A stretch of DNA of 64,000 bases from Gymnogyps californianus (taxonomy: Eukaryota > Chordata > Aves > Accipitriformes > Cathartidae), in contig NC_059471.1 in NCBI RefSeq assembly GCF_018139145.2, positions 214,105,494-214,169,493 on the forward strand, written 5' to 3'. The position numbers and the translations under genes are program-made. Below are positions 48,351 through 61,000 of the stretch, piece after piece. How positions within the stretch are numbered: position 1 is the first letter of the stretch; each line of letters begins with the position of its first letter. The notes under the pieces were generated by a model that saw only the letters and a list, made by a program, of their open reading frames with translations, did no database searches and was not told where the DNA came from.

Positions 48351-50399
48351 ATTCCAAAAAACTATTAGTGTGCTAAAAGCAGAGCAACTTTATAATTGTA
48401 ACAGGTAACTTGGGGATAAGCCTCATAAATCCCTATACAGACACCCAAGTGAATGGAAAGTAAACACTTACTGTGATTGTGTCCTAAGAATCTGTTAGGA
48501 TTTGGGGGAGGATGAGCATAAAGCTCCATCCCTGTTAACACAAAGTTGTACATTTTTTATTTTTAAAAAATACCTAACTTATAATTGCATAGGCCCCGTT
48601 ATAAACAACCATTTAGGACATCTACACTACACTGACACAGTCTTACAAGCTTTAAAAATTCATTAGGATCTTGGCAATAAATATTGCCAATGTATTTTAC
48701 TGTAACTGTATCGATCCTAATGCACTTGACTTATCTATAGAGATAAAACTTATCTTGACCTTGTCAAATACAAACAGTCTGGACGAAAAACCTGCGATAG
48801 CCTCTCATGGGGAAAACATACAACAGATAACAGCTACAGAGATGATACAGGAGCAGTACATCAGTATTAATGTTTCAGACGAAACAAGAATTTGCTTGAA
48901 TATTAGCCTACCAAGCAGATGTAAGGAGACACTAATAAATAGGGAACGATATGAAAGAAAGCTTTAAAGAACAAAACCGTACATTTAATTAGAGTCTTCT
49001 TGGGCACAATATTAGTCCCCTTAGAAAATATGTAATGCCAGATCATTACAACCCGCTGCACAGCAATATTACTGAGTATGCTTCCCTCCCCCCCCACCCT
49101 TCGGAGGCAATCGCCTCTCTTTGTGAAAGCAAAAACCAGTTGCATTGCACTGCACTGACAAAAAGCAACCCAACCAACTTTTGCCTTTGTTATTTCAAGT
49201 TGCTGTTTCCAGCTGCAATCCTAGAGGCGACTTTAGACAGCGGCATTGGCCTTGAGACATGAATCCTGCTGCACGCAGCTGGGCAGTCTGCGGACGGATC
49301 CTTCAGAGCACGGGGCCCTCCGTTCCTAGAGACCCTACAGACCACGAAGGCACCAGGTCCACAGCAGGATCAGGCCCCGACCTCAGGATTTGCCATGGAA
49401 GCCTAGAAGCGAAGAGCCGTACTGATCCGCGCCGTACGCTTTCATTTCAAACTCTTTGGTGCTCCTTTCCTTGCAATCCTCCCGACTGCATTAAGCTGAT
49501 GATAACTTAATTAACATTTTCAACTACCCCCCCCCCCCCCAAAAAAAAAATCCCCACTATTTCTAAGGCAACAGAGGTTTTTGGAGAAGATGTCTTTTGT
49601 GGTTGATTTTTAAACGAATGTAAGAGTATCCCGCCAGTCAGCGGCAGAGCGTATCCCTCGATCTTTAATGCAAACTTCTCCAGGTTGTTCGGGTAACTCA
49701 ACCAGTTATGGACAAAGAGTCACTTTCTGAAAGAAAACTAGAACATGTTTTTTGTAATTAGTTCTGTATGTATTTGCCAATTTAAGAGCCAAACACATCA
49801 GAATATTAATAGACTTCCATCTTCGAAATATCTTCTCTTTACAAGCAGTAAGAGCATTCTAATGTAATGTAAGCATTAAGATTTAAGATCTCTAGTACCT
49901 CAGAAAATTATTTCCTTCTGACACAATGTTTTGTAGCTGGTCTTCATAAATTACAAAAAAACTAGGATGTTTACAGGTATTTGGACAAGCAAACTATTTC
50001 TAGGTCACAGTAATTACCTTGCATTTGCAATTAATGAAAAATAACTATGCCTGATCACTCTGTAATTAATATTTCAATATGCTAAACAGCACCAATACAG
50101 TATAACTTCTTGCAAAGATACAGAGGAAAACAAATTAAAGGGGGAAAAAAGTCTGCCAAATAAAATCAATAGGTTTCCCACATAATTAAATATTACGGGT
50201 TTGCATATATATTTTTAACAACCTGAAAGTACTGACAATCCAAAAATATTATAATACACATTCGGATACAAAGGTAAAATTATTATGGCGCATTAACTCT
50301 GCTATTTCCCGAGCCATGAGCAGGAATTCTAAAGGTTTCCTATTTACTCTGAGCAACTAAATGAAACGAACTACACAGTTTTGTATTTCCACCTTTAAA
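48351..50399. other. Non-coding background, no gene seen
   Basis: Frames reach 98 codons (48671-48967, plus) without recognisable features. A moderately GC-rich, CpG-containing stretch lies at about 49255-49450. A C-run/A-run junction is at 49527-49550. Confidence 0.5.
49527..49550. repeat. C14-A10 homopolymer junction
   Basis: Fourteen C directly followed by ten A. A similar junction occurs at 63856-63875. Confidence 0.9.
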
Positions 50400-50720
50400 T
50401 ATTGCTTAGCTTTGAGAGATAGCAATAAAACTTTCTACATTTTGATAGGCAACAGTATTTTGCATTGACTGAAGGCAAATAGAGACAAAAATAATACTAT
50501 CCACAGCAGTGGCACAAAGAATAAAGCTCCATTGCTAATTATACAGGGAACTGAATTTAATTACATGGAGAACATTAAACACTTTCCAAAATAAAAAAAA
50601 AAATATCAAGAAAAGCTGGAGATGAGACTTTTAAGTGCCTTTAATGCTACAACAGTGCCCTCTGCTGAGGCATCAAAATAATGCTGAACTATTGCACGAA
50701 CGCCAAACAGGACACAAAAC
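50400..50720. other. Candidate conserved non-coding element
   Basis: Complex stretch with 'GAACTGAATTTAATTACATG', 'CCATTGCTAATTATACAGGG' and a CTCF-like word at its 3' part (50653-50671). It is interrupted by one A11 run. No open frame. Inferred enhancer-like. Confidence 0.35.
50653..50671 (-). promoter_or_regulatory. CTCF-like motif
   Basis: CAGTGCCCTCTGCTGAGGC resembles the reverse-complement CTCF core (GCGCCCCCTGGTGGC and its frequent variant AGTGCCCTCTGCTGG). One strong mismatch (A for G in the final GG) lowers confidence. Confidence 0.35.
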
Positions 50721-51597
50721 CAGGCGTCGGTATTTCGGGATCATTTCTGTTTAAAATTAGGCACCCTCACAAAATCAGATGAAGCCAACTTTCCGCAGGA
50801 TGAATACGCTAGCGTGGCATTGTGGTAGGTGTGCATTTTTCAATGAGATTGCAACTAATCTTTTCAAAGACAGCCGTAGTTCAAAGACATTTAAAAAGCA
50901 ATGTCTGAGGTCTGAGTTGTTTCATTCTCACTCGCAGGATCCATCTAGCGAGGATATTCCCAAAGACTAACTTGTTTAGGATCCTGTACTAACGCACTGC
51001 TTTTCTTAACATCCAACTAAGTTTGCTTATGCATTACAACAGATACAACTAGATGATACTAGAAACACCTTTGAAAGCAAACAGGCTACGAAATAATTCA
51101 AACCAAATTAAAAAAAAAAATCTGTTTCATTATTCAACACATTTTAGTAAGAAAACTGGTATTTTTTTTTTCCAGATGGTAACTACCCCCGAAATACTGC
51201 TGTCTGACTCCTGACAATAAACCAGCAAACTAAACGCCAGCCTAAGCACCGAGGGGAGACTGGTTGGTATTTTTCAAAATTCCCGTTTCAGATGGCCAAG
51301 TGGAAAAGGGAAAGGGGAAACAGAAATGCGAGGCAAAGGATCTTAGCACAACTGAAAAGCGTAGCATAGAAATTTCTGACAGCTCCTTCACCATTCCTTT
51401 TTTCTTAAGGGAAAAAAAAAGAAAAAGAAAAAACAAACGACACCCACCCTCCCCCTCTCCAGTACAACTGGGATTTTAAAAGGACCAAATGAAAGTAAAC
51501 TCTTCCTGAGAGAGTGGATTTTCACAATCTGGTTTCAGTGCAATTGTTCTAATTTTATGTGTTTGGGGGAACTATTGCAGCAGCACAATTTCATAGC
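50721..51597. other. Non-coding background, no gene seen
   Basis: Short frames of 71 codons or fewer, mixed A-rich tracts near 51110 and 51412-51432. No gene or repeat family recognised. Confidence 0.55.
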
Positions 51598-51607
51598 TAT
51601 AAAAAGG
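51598..51607 (+). promoter_or_regulatory. TATA-box candidate
   Basis: TATAAAAAGG, preceded by GC, is a textbook TATA word. About 30 bases downstream lies CTGACATCTTGCAGAC, then an ATG at 51637 followed at once by GAG-GTAGGC, which would fit a tiny first coding exon with a donor site. No downstream exon is identifiable, so this may be coincidence in an enhancer-like region. Confidence 0.25.
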
Positions 51608-51925
51608 GATGTTCTCAGGACTGACATCTTGCAGACATGAGGTAGGCAGAAGACCCTCCTTTACATCCCCTTGGCTTACCTACCTTAATCTGGGAGAATA
51701 AAAAGAGCGAAGAGCTATTTGTTTCCACTTCAATGTTTTTTTTCTTTGACCAAAGTTTTAAGAATTTCAACTAATACAAATGCACCACCGTTTTGAAAGT
51801 CTGAGCATTGCCTTTTCCCCACATTCACAAGTTACTCAATAGCTCTCCAATGATTAACTTGCAAATAGTTTTTGTCACCTGCAAAAAACTACAGCCACAA
51901 GCACCCACATATTTTAGATTAGATT

Positions 51926-51958
51926 GTAGCCATAAAATTTAGATAATTTTATGGCTGC
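51926..51958. other. Perfect 14-bp hairpin
   Basis: Arms GTAGCCATAAAATT (51926-51939) and AATTTTATGGCTGC (51945-51958) pair over 14 positions (one G-U wobble in RNA) around a 5-base loop. One more T-A pair and one wobble extend the stem. It is too short for a microRNA precursor. Confidence 0.55.
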
Positions 51959-52644
51959 AGGAAGCACACGATGCCAAAATGGCCATGAATTGTATAAGCC
52001 CGTTTCCTACCAGCAGCTCCCTGAAACTCGGCTGCTCTCCACAGCAGACACTGTGCTCTCCGGGTACGCAGAGGAGCAAGGTGGATGGCATGAAGGGGCA
52101 AACACAGACTAGGTTAAAACTCACGTCTTTCTACCTTAGTGACACCTTTTATAAAACTGGGGGGAAATGGCAATCCTCCTGTTTTCATTTTAAAAGTAGG
52201 AATTCAAAAAACTACCCTATTCTTGAGAAATCTATATCGTTTAAAATGACAGAGAACATTCAGTGTAAAACACATACGCAGGCTGGCAGTCCTGAAGCGA
52301 GGGGGTTTTTTTTGCACATACCGTAGATTACAGTAACTTTTCCACCACCTCGCAAGCCTCCTGAGAGGTGGCAATCTATCAGACACTCATCTAGATGGCG
52401 ATGCTGGAGAACGAGAGCGGGATGCTCGCTCAGGCTTTGATATGGACACCGTCTTCTGCGATCTTTATCGAACACGATGGTTTGAAATCAGGATGCTAAA
52501 ACTAGGTATAAAACTTCAGGGTTGGGAGTACCTACAGGTGCTGCTAATTTCAAAGAAAGATATGAGTTCTTAGCAATCCTGACAGCCTTTTTATTTGCTA
52601 CATACTGTTACCAGCCCTGGGCTTTCTGCATCCAGATTTACCTT

Positions 52645-52690
52645 TCTTTTGCCTCTGTTTCACATCAGTAAAGCTGGGATACTTTTGGTT
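52645..52690 (+). repeat. Possible MIR trace
   Basis: 'TTTTGCCTCTGTTTCACATC' and 'AGTAAAGCTGGGATACTTTT' echo the MIR words tgcctcagtttccccatctgtaaaatgggata. The match is short and weak. Confidence 0.35.
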
Positions 52691-53279
52691 AACTGTGTCC
52701 TGAAAAATTAGTTGCTTAAACGCAGTAATATAGAAAAGGCTCAAATCAAAAGTGTGTCTTTTTGAGGAGTCAGGCACCTGTCCTCACACACCACTTATTT
52801 AAATTTCAAATCTGCGTTGTGAGCCTAATTTTTACAAGTCTACCTTTCTTCCCTCCCACGAGAGACCACTGCACAGATCGCAGCAGGTGAGCCTCCACTG
52901 GACATATATTTAAGCTCATGCACACCAAAGGTTAAATGTAGGTGATAAAATCACTTTAAGCCACATCAGTGCAATAACAACAACAAAAAAAAGCATAGTA
53001 ATAATGCAGTATCAAGGATGTGTAATATTACCATAAGTTCAAGCTAGACAAAAACATTTAACAACTTGCTTACTCAAAATGCTATGCAAATGATGGAAGA
53101 TTTACTACTACTGTTGGATCCTAAAGGTCCATTTGCTGTCTGTTTAAACCTGTAGCCTTAATGCAATATCTGCATGCTCGTAGGTGGCTTGCTCTTTGCC
53201 TTTCTGAAAGGAGTGTTAGTTTTGCAGGGCAGTTGTACAATCTAAAAACTCAATCCATTGTCTTCCAGTTGTTTTAGAC

Positions 53280-53660
53280 AGGTAGTGCCAGGAGTGATTA
53301 ACCGTATTAAGTTACTCCTTTTCATTCCCAAAAGGGAGACTTTTAAATTCAGTGTGTATTTCTAAGAAAATCCAACAGGCTGCGATTCACAAAAGTTCTC
53401 TGGCATAAGCTAATCTCCTTGTCAACAAAACTTAAAAGATGATTGCATAGTCTCCTGAATAATCACAATAACAAAGAATCGTCAGAGGTTTGACAGTTCA
53501 GCGTGCAAAATGCTACGAAGGTCCAGCAAGCAATAAAGGCAAAAAGCATTTTCTTCCTCTAAGTGTTAAATTGAGGCTTTTTAAAGAGACATGCAGGCTA
53601 AAAATGGGAAGATCAGGCCACCTTCTTTTCCTACAGGGAGTTTAAGCAGGTTAGCGTAAT
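53280..53660. other. Candidate conserved non-coding element
   Basis: Complex, frame-free sequence with 'AACCGTATTAAGTTACTCCT', 'GGCATAAGCTAATCTCCTTG' and 'CTGAATAATCACAATAACAA' words and no simple repeats. Enhancer-like texture only. Confidence 0.3.
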
Positions 53661-54429
53661 CAAAATAGTGAACAAACAATCAAAGAGAATATATACCCTT
53701 AAGTTACTACAGACCTATCTGTTCACTCATCTGAAAATCCAGATTTTCAGGAATTCTCCATTCAGGTGCCACAGAAGGACACATCAGCCACCCAAACTAA
53801 TCTGCCACCTGGGGTTTAAGCACCGATAACTTTCTAGAGCTTCCCCTGATCTTTGAGATCCATCTCGGAAGACACCAGGCTCTCAGCTCTCTCCCTCCTC
53901 CAATATCTGCTGCCAGAGGCTACAATAAGTGGAAAATGAAGGCTGGAGCTAGCAGAGGGGAGGAAAGGCGAAGCAGAGTAACGCAGGAGTGCCTGCCACC
54001 CCCCCACCCGATCACTGCTGCCCGTACAAACCGGAAAGCCGTCTGTGCAAATTCAAGTTGTTTATAAAATAAGGGAGCCCATTTCAGGGGCAAATCCTTT
54101 TTTTTTCCCCCACAACAAACAAACATTTTTACTTTTATTTTTTTAAACCAGGGGAAAAAAACCTGAAACCATTATTTTACTCGCAAGCAATCTGTCCACA
54201 GATTCACAGGAAAAGACAGAGTGGATGTGCAGATGTCAAAGCAAGCTAAAAATGGAGAGTATAAACCCACCTTCCCCTGCACGCCCAGCACACTTTATTA
54301 CACCTACAGCACAGATTTCACAGCACACCACAGTAACTTTATGAAGTTACTTCCCCAAATCACAAAAATCTTGGCTTCTGCCCTAAAAGCATTTCTTTAG
54401 CACTCGGTCAGGATATGTTTAGCTCTCTG
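53661..54429. other. Non-coding background, no gene seen
   Basis: No gene recognised. Short T/C-rich and A-rich tracts occur near 54097-54160. Confidence 0.55.
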
Positions 54430-54640
54430 CTCAATGATAATCAGAAAGAATGCCTTAATTTCTGTGCGCTAAGCTATCACGATACACTGCCAGTTGCCAA
54501 TAGCTGGGACGTATGTTGCAGCTTTTGTGATGACTATTTATTATGATGGTGAATTGAGGCTAAAATATGCAAAGCAGATTTTTTCCCAAGAGTAAATTTA
54601 TGGTTTTACCATAGATTCATGCATTGCCTCAAACTAATTT
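54430..54640. other. Candidate conserved non-coding element
   Basis: 'CAATGATAATCAGAAAG', 'CGATACACTGCCAGTTGCCA', 'GACTATTTATTATGATGGTG' and 'GGTTTTACCATAGATTCATG' lie in about 200 bases with no simple repeat. Inferred enhancer-like block. Confidence 0.35.
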
Positions 54641-57600
54641 TTTACAGTTGCGTTTTCCACAACTTGAAAATCAGTGATAGCATATTAGATCTGATCTTAC
54701 AGGCACACTTTTTTACATTCAGTAAACACATACAAGAAACATCTTCCAGAACAGCATATCACTAACAAAGCACTAAATGGAGACCTTTTTACCCACAGAT
54801 CACTCCTGTAAAAGTTAATGGAGTTAGCGCATTTAAACTTGGGTCAGTAAGGGAAACAAAGCTTTTTGTGTGCATATAATATCATGCCCAAAGAGATGCT
54901 TTAAGTTGGGTGATTTAAAAATTATTGACATGCACTGAAATCTGATCTCTCCCCCCTCCAAAAAAACCCAACACAAAACAGGACACCTAATGAAAAGGAA
55001 CAAGAGCAGCACATTATTTCCCAGTTAAATTGTTAGTCAAATTCAGGAAACAATATAACCCCCAAAACTCTCATTTCAGAGTAAGAATAATTTGTGTATA
55101 TAGGTAGAAGACTCTTGCCAAACAGTGATGGCTGTCAAACAAACCAAAATTGCATCATTCTCCTTCGAAAGATTTCTAAGAGATTTAGAAAAAAATTCTG
55201 AAAGTTGAGAAAAACAGAGAAGAATCATCACAAATATAAATAAATAATTTGAAGAGGGGAAACTAAATGTGACTGTGAGAACTTTGCTAAGAGACACCTA
55301 TAGGGAACATCTTACCTTTTTGGTACCTTAATATTATTATTATATTTGTTCCTTTAGCTTTATACACAACAGTAACAAATACTATTAACGACACAGTCTG
55401 CCCTACTCACAGCACTGCTGCTCTAACAGCAGCAAGAACAGCAAGACAACAAGATGCTCACTAAGATCACGAGCATCAGTGGTTAAAGCAACCTTTGACG
55501 GTCACATCCAGCTTTCTGCATTCTTGCCCACTGTACTACCTAAGCTTCAGAAAGCTCATCTAGGATCTGATCAAGGTGATTAAGCAGGCTGCTCCACTGG
55601 CAAAGTCATCAATTTTTTTTCCCTTTCAGACATCTGCACAAAAATTTGTTTATAAAAATTAAGCCAGCTGTTCATTAAAAAACCCAACTATTTGCTGCCT
55701 TAACAGACTAATGTACTTCCAGTAAAAATTAAGCATTTTCAGTCATTCTTCCTTGTTACTTCTGTTCCTTGTACCCTTAATATCTCACACCAGGCTTTAC
55801 CTATAAGGAAATGGATGAGAGTCTTACTGAAAATTAGGATAAGGGGTATGTAAGCCAAGACAAGCACATTTAACAGGGAAAAATAATTGGATATCATAGT
55901 AAATCTTCTATTTGATTAAAAAAAATGCAGTTAGCAATGATGCAACAGTGTCAAGATAGATGTCAAAACTTTTTTCATGTTAAGCAGACATAAACATTCA
56001 AACCTCTAAGACATGCTAAATCTGGACCACAGCAGCCATCGAGTTTGGATATAAGACCAGCCAGACAAATTAACAGTCAAATACTCCTGCACTGCCCAGC
56101 TATGCAAGGAAAACCCTTTTGCCCTTTCAGAAGAACATAAACTAGGGAAACACTAGTACGAAAAGATTGAAAATTATTTTATTTTTATCCTTTACCAAGA
56201 ACTCTAGAGAAAAACGTTTGCCTGTAAGGGCGGCCATGGGTTACAGCCACATCTCTGTATCAGCTACCACGCGCGGCTGGTCCCAAGTATGAACCCAGGG
56301 CAAGTTTCCAGGAAGGCGAACAGGGATGGAAATACAAACTGCAAACACTTTAAGCCTCTCTCTTTCTCTGTACTTTATGCTGGCTTTTTTGAACTTCTTG
56401 GGCAGTTTCCATTTTCGGCTGCTTCTGCTCACTTAATAATATCGTCACATTTCTATAATAAAACTTGTACAGAAGAAAAGCTTTTTCAGTGATGTAGAAC
56501 CAACATATTGTATTTTTGTTTTGTTTTTTTCTCATTCTGAGTACTCTCAGACTGTAACCATCACTACCAAATTCCAGAATTATATACAGCCAACTGGTAC
56601 CAAATGCTGTGTATCCTGAACCCAAGAAACCTGTACATAGCAGGCAACATTGTTTTGATACTGAAACAAAGAGCATCTGGATCATTTTGTCTTGCTGCTC
56701 GAGAAAATTCATGTCTCAAACTATTGTGCTGTCTCTATCAGGAGTTCACTAATTACTAAAGCTGCTTGTTATTACATGTATCTAATTAATATTATCAGTA
56801 AGTCCAGAATATATACACACTTCAAAAGAATGACCCTAACAACTACCACTTCAACCCATAACAGTATTAGGACATATTAAGAAAAAAAAAACCACTACAA
56901 GATAAGACAGAAAAAAAAAAAAAGAAGATAACTTGATCAATTTTCAGATTCTTCTGAAAGAACTACAAAAATAATAGATAACTGGAAACTATAATAGAAG
57001 CTTTAAAGTTCGATATCTGACAGTATCACAAAATCTTACTTGAAAAGTCTTGGACATAAAATTAAACACGCTGAAAGAATGCAAGCAAGTGGTAATGAAC
57101 AAGTGGAGAGAGCTATCTAGTAAGGAACCAAAAGAATATAATTTAGGCACGCTCTTATTGTGGCATATTCTAAAAACAAGGATGATCCCATTTAATGAAA
57201 CTCGTCAGAAAGTATAACGTTGAAAGTGTGGCGCGAACATTCGTGGAAAACGACAGCTATGAGAAATATATGCATGAATAAACTATTATGCTTAGAACAA
57301 TGTAAGCTGATCTCGGCATGCAGAAAAAAAATATTTAATGCATTTCAAGAAACCTGTTAATCAGGAAGAGAAGCATGAAATACTTAAGAGTGGTAACTAC
57401 TAGTAAGAGGCATGTACTGGCAGAGAGAAAAGGCACAGCAAATTTGACCACAGCATTTAGGTCGGGCTTAGTATTAGAAGACCCACAACACTGCATGGAA
57501 ACAGTATAGAACCGTTTGTCAGAACCAGGTTCCATTTCCAGCTGGGAAAATGGCACACAAATTAGAAGGGGCTTCGGAAAATTAAGAATTCCATAATTCT

Positions 57601-57799
57601 GGAAAGACTGAGCTTTGAAGGGAAAAAAAAAAATAATTCCTAAACATGCCAGTTTAGCAAAGTAATACATGTGTAAATGTTGAGATGAGGTAAAAGAGTA
57701 TACGAGGTTTGCAAAAACACCAGCTAACAGAGAAAACCAGAACTCACTGAGCACCAACAGGACGTAATCTCTTTAGTCCCTTTAGGTAACACACATAGG
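54641..57799. other. Non-coding background, no gene seen
   Basis: Minus-strand frames of 120 (56350-56712) and 140 (57335-57757) codons have no recognisable domains. Two A runs lie at 56882-56891 and 56911-56923. 'AAAAGTTAATGGAGTTAGCG' near 54811 weakly resembles an old sauropsid repeat. Confidence 0.5.
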
Positions 57800-58010
57800 C
57801 ACATATATACATGCTCTCTTTTGCATTAAGAGTGAAGCGTATTTAAATAAAAAGACTGTGAGATACTATCTGATAGCTGTATTGAATCTATTTTATCTCC
57901 CCGAGTGGTTTGACTATAGCAAATTGATAGTGACACAATGGTGAAGGCTACGATGCTATTTCCATTTTAAATCATGCCTCAGACATTTATAATTCTCAGG
58001 GAAAAAAACC
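57800..58010. other. Candidate conserved non-coding element
   Basis: About 200 bases of complex sequence with 'TGAAGCGTATTTAAATAAAA', 'CTATCTGATAGCTGTATTGA' and 'GCAAATTGATAGTGACACAA' words, GATAG motifs at several positions and no simple repeats or frames. By eye one of the best enhancer-like blocks. Confidence 0.4.
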
Positions 58011-61000
58011 AAAACAACTGTATCTATTAGAAATACAACATCTTATGCATGGATTCCACTTAGGAGCTGAATTTCTATGAGAAAGTTGCTGTAAGACTTC
58101 AGCTATTTGAGTTCACAAAATATTTCCTTCCACATTCCTTTTTTTATCAGGAAAATGCAGCTAAAATATAAAAAATGTTTTAAATCAAAGTTTATTGAAT
58201 ACATTATTGCACATAATAACCAGAGCTTTTGTTGCATGTGAAGAAGTGTTTAAAAATAGCAGAACTTGCAGCTGTCTGAAAACTACATGTTCAATAGCCT
58301 TAAGTCATAACTTCTCTCAACTTGAGGCTTGGAACGATGCTATAAAATTTTTGCACGTGTGGTATCTGAAAGGAGAAGAGTGATATAGACCTTTTGGGCT
58401 TTTACACCTCGGGATTTTCTAGCTAATATAAAGAAAGCTTACCGTGCTTTCAAGTTGGAAATTCCTCTGAAAATAGTGTGCAACCTACGCATTTCTGCAG
58501 TGATTTGTAAAATATTACTGTTAAAAAACACACTGGTGCAGTCAGCGTAGAAGTCTGAACCAATATGATTATCGAATTTGCATTAAGCAGCAAATGAGAT
58601 ACGATAACTATGGTGAAAATCCACAGCTGTGTTACTGGAAAACATCTGATCTCATCTGACTTTTAAGAGGGAAGAGGAAAATATCTAATTTTCCAGGATA
58701 TCTAGAAGATTGATGAAGAGAAAAACCAGTGGAACATGTATTTTCTGTACGATTGGCTCATTAACAGACTCCAAACACTGACCGACCCCCTTGTTTTGCA
58801 GGGAGAAAGGACATCTCAGAACCAGTTTAAACTTGAGAGTGGAGTACTCGTATCCCAAAACCTTGCTCAGCTAGCAGAGCTAGTATAGTTCTTCAACACA
58901 GCACTCCACCTGGACTGATGTATTCTGCTTCTCAGCAGGGATTCCTGCTCTTCCTTAGATGGACCCATCCAGGAACATCGAGCACAAAGATGTGGATGTA
59001 GTCTCTGAATAAAGAAGTCCTTTAAGCAGACATCGTTACATGCGTGCATGGTACAAGAGTACTGTGCAAGTTCTGATCCAAAGCATTCTCTGAGCGATCT
59101 CAATACAGGGCATCTGCCTAAACAGAAGTTCAGCTCGCGAAGCACAGCTGGGCTTAGATTCTTCTCAACACTATAAACTGACCTGACAAAAGTGTCCTGT
59201 TAACATGGCTCTGCTGTTTCTAATACCCACGTTAATTTGTTTAGCACCATCACCATTATCTGTCACTGCAACAGACCTTAGGCACCCACTCCAAGACCTG
59301 GCTTACATCTCTTTCACATCACACACCAAAACCTCTCCTTACTGAGTTATACACCAGAACTACACTACCACAACAAGTTTGTGGGAAGGGTTTGGCTCCC
59401 TCCAAGCCATCATCTCCTTTCCCGCAGCATCACCGTGTCCTCGGCACCTCAAATTGATAGCGGTGCAACTGGAGACAGGCTGTGATCCTGTGCTGTAACA
59501 GGAACGGCGACGACGTTGCCGACAGCTTGGTGCGCCCCGATGGCTCTGGTTCAACTCAACCGCAGAACATGTTCTTCACGAGCGTGGATAGTGTTCTAGT
59601 TGTTTTCCCTTTCCCCAAACTCTAGCAACTGCTAGAGCCAGACCACTTTGGTGTCTCTTTTTTGGTCTCCCAAGGACAGAGATTGCTATGAGCAAACCGC
59701 TGGACCTCATGCTCCAAATCATGCCGGGTGTATCACACACTGAGCTCTTGTTCTTTAGTAGAGATTACTGCATAGTAACTACTAATACAACCTCCAAAAA
59801 GATACACCACGACTGTAGTTATCTGATCTCCACTGCTCAGATAGGCCTGAAACATTTAATTTTCTTTGCATGTGCTCGTCTGGCTCCTCTCGGCTTCCCT
59901 CCTGAAGTTTCCATTCTGAAAACCAGCGTGTGGTGTACAAGCAATCACCCTCTCTGGATATATGCTCCTTTGTTTTGTTTTCAAGCAAGAAAAGAGGTGG
60001 TGGTAGAAAGAGCTAGTAAGCAATTTCAAGTAAACTTAGAAATAAACACATTTAATTAGCGCACGTTAATTAAAATGCAGTAAACATTAACACTAGTCTT
60101 TTAGTGAGGCTAAATTTTAAAAAATTGCAAATTTTAACACAACACTTAAAATATTCCACTTGTGCAACGCATTTTAGAGCCACATAACACACAGCAATAT
60201 AAGATGCTATATGGACTTGGACTAGAGAAAGCCTCGATCTTTCGTATTATTTCCTTTGTCATATGTAACCAGAATATGCTGCTGTTATTTTAAGAACACA
60301 TATTTTCCTATGAATGCTGTAAATGAGACATGCACATAAAAGGCAAAATAAAAGCTCGAGAGAAATGACTTGGGTTTTGCAGAATAAAAGTTTCAGCCTT
60401 GATACTGCATCAGCAGAGTGAAGGTAGGTGTGATAAAACTCAGTATAGATAGCTAACATTAAACAAATGTAAAACCTTGATGAGTACAGTATTAATATGC
60501 TCTCAGATAGAAGTGTGGCCAAAAAAATCTTGAAAATCTCTACTTATATTTCTAACTTTCCTTACATTAAATCAGAAGGTGTGATGACTGAACAGTTAAG
60601 GTGCCTCACTCTGCAACAAGAGGCAACGAGGCTGAGTATTGCTCTGGATTTTTGCCAAATGTCATTCTTTGTCAATTCCATTGTAATTAGGAATCCAGCT
60701 CTTTGCATGAGGAAGCAAGACTTGTCTTTGCATACCGTTTCTTACAGAAATTGAATTGCCTTAAATATGTTCATGTACCATGCTACCTATGACCAGGAGA
60801 GGTTCCTGGTTTAACAAAGCTTTGGCTCATGAAAATGAAGAGGTTACTGCTGCTGTCTTAATGCTAGAGAAAGAAATGAAGTACTGTTCAGAAAAAGAAT
60901 GGCACTAATGCAGCTTTGGCTGTTCAAAAAGTAACCCCGACCTTTGTGGGACACTGGGACACTAAATGCAGGAAAGGAAACAAAGTCACCTAATTCTGGA

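Larger units (their letters stand above)
51608..53279. other. Non-coding background with one hairpin
   Basis: Holds the perfect hairpin at 51926-51958 and a weak MIR trace (52645-52690). A 115-codon plus frame (51979-52326) and opposing minus frames at 52204-52475 are unrecognised. Confidence 0.5.

Noticed and set aside
57335..57757. 140-codon minus-strand open frame
   Set aside because: It has hydrophobic stretches from T-rich sequence but no recognisable family, and crosses an A-rich run.
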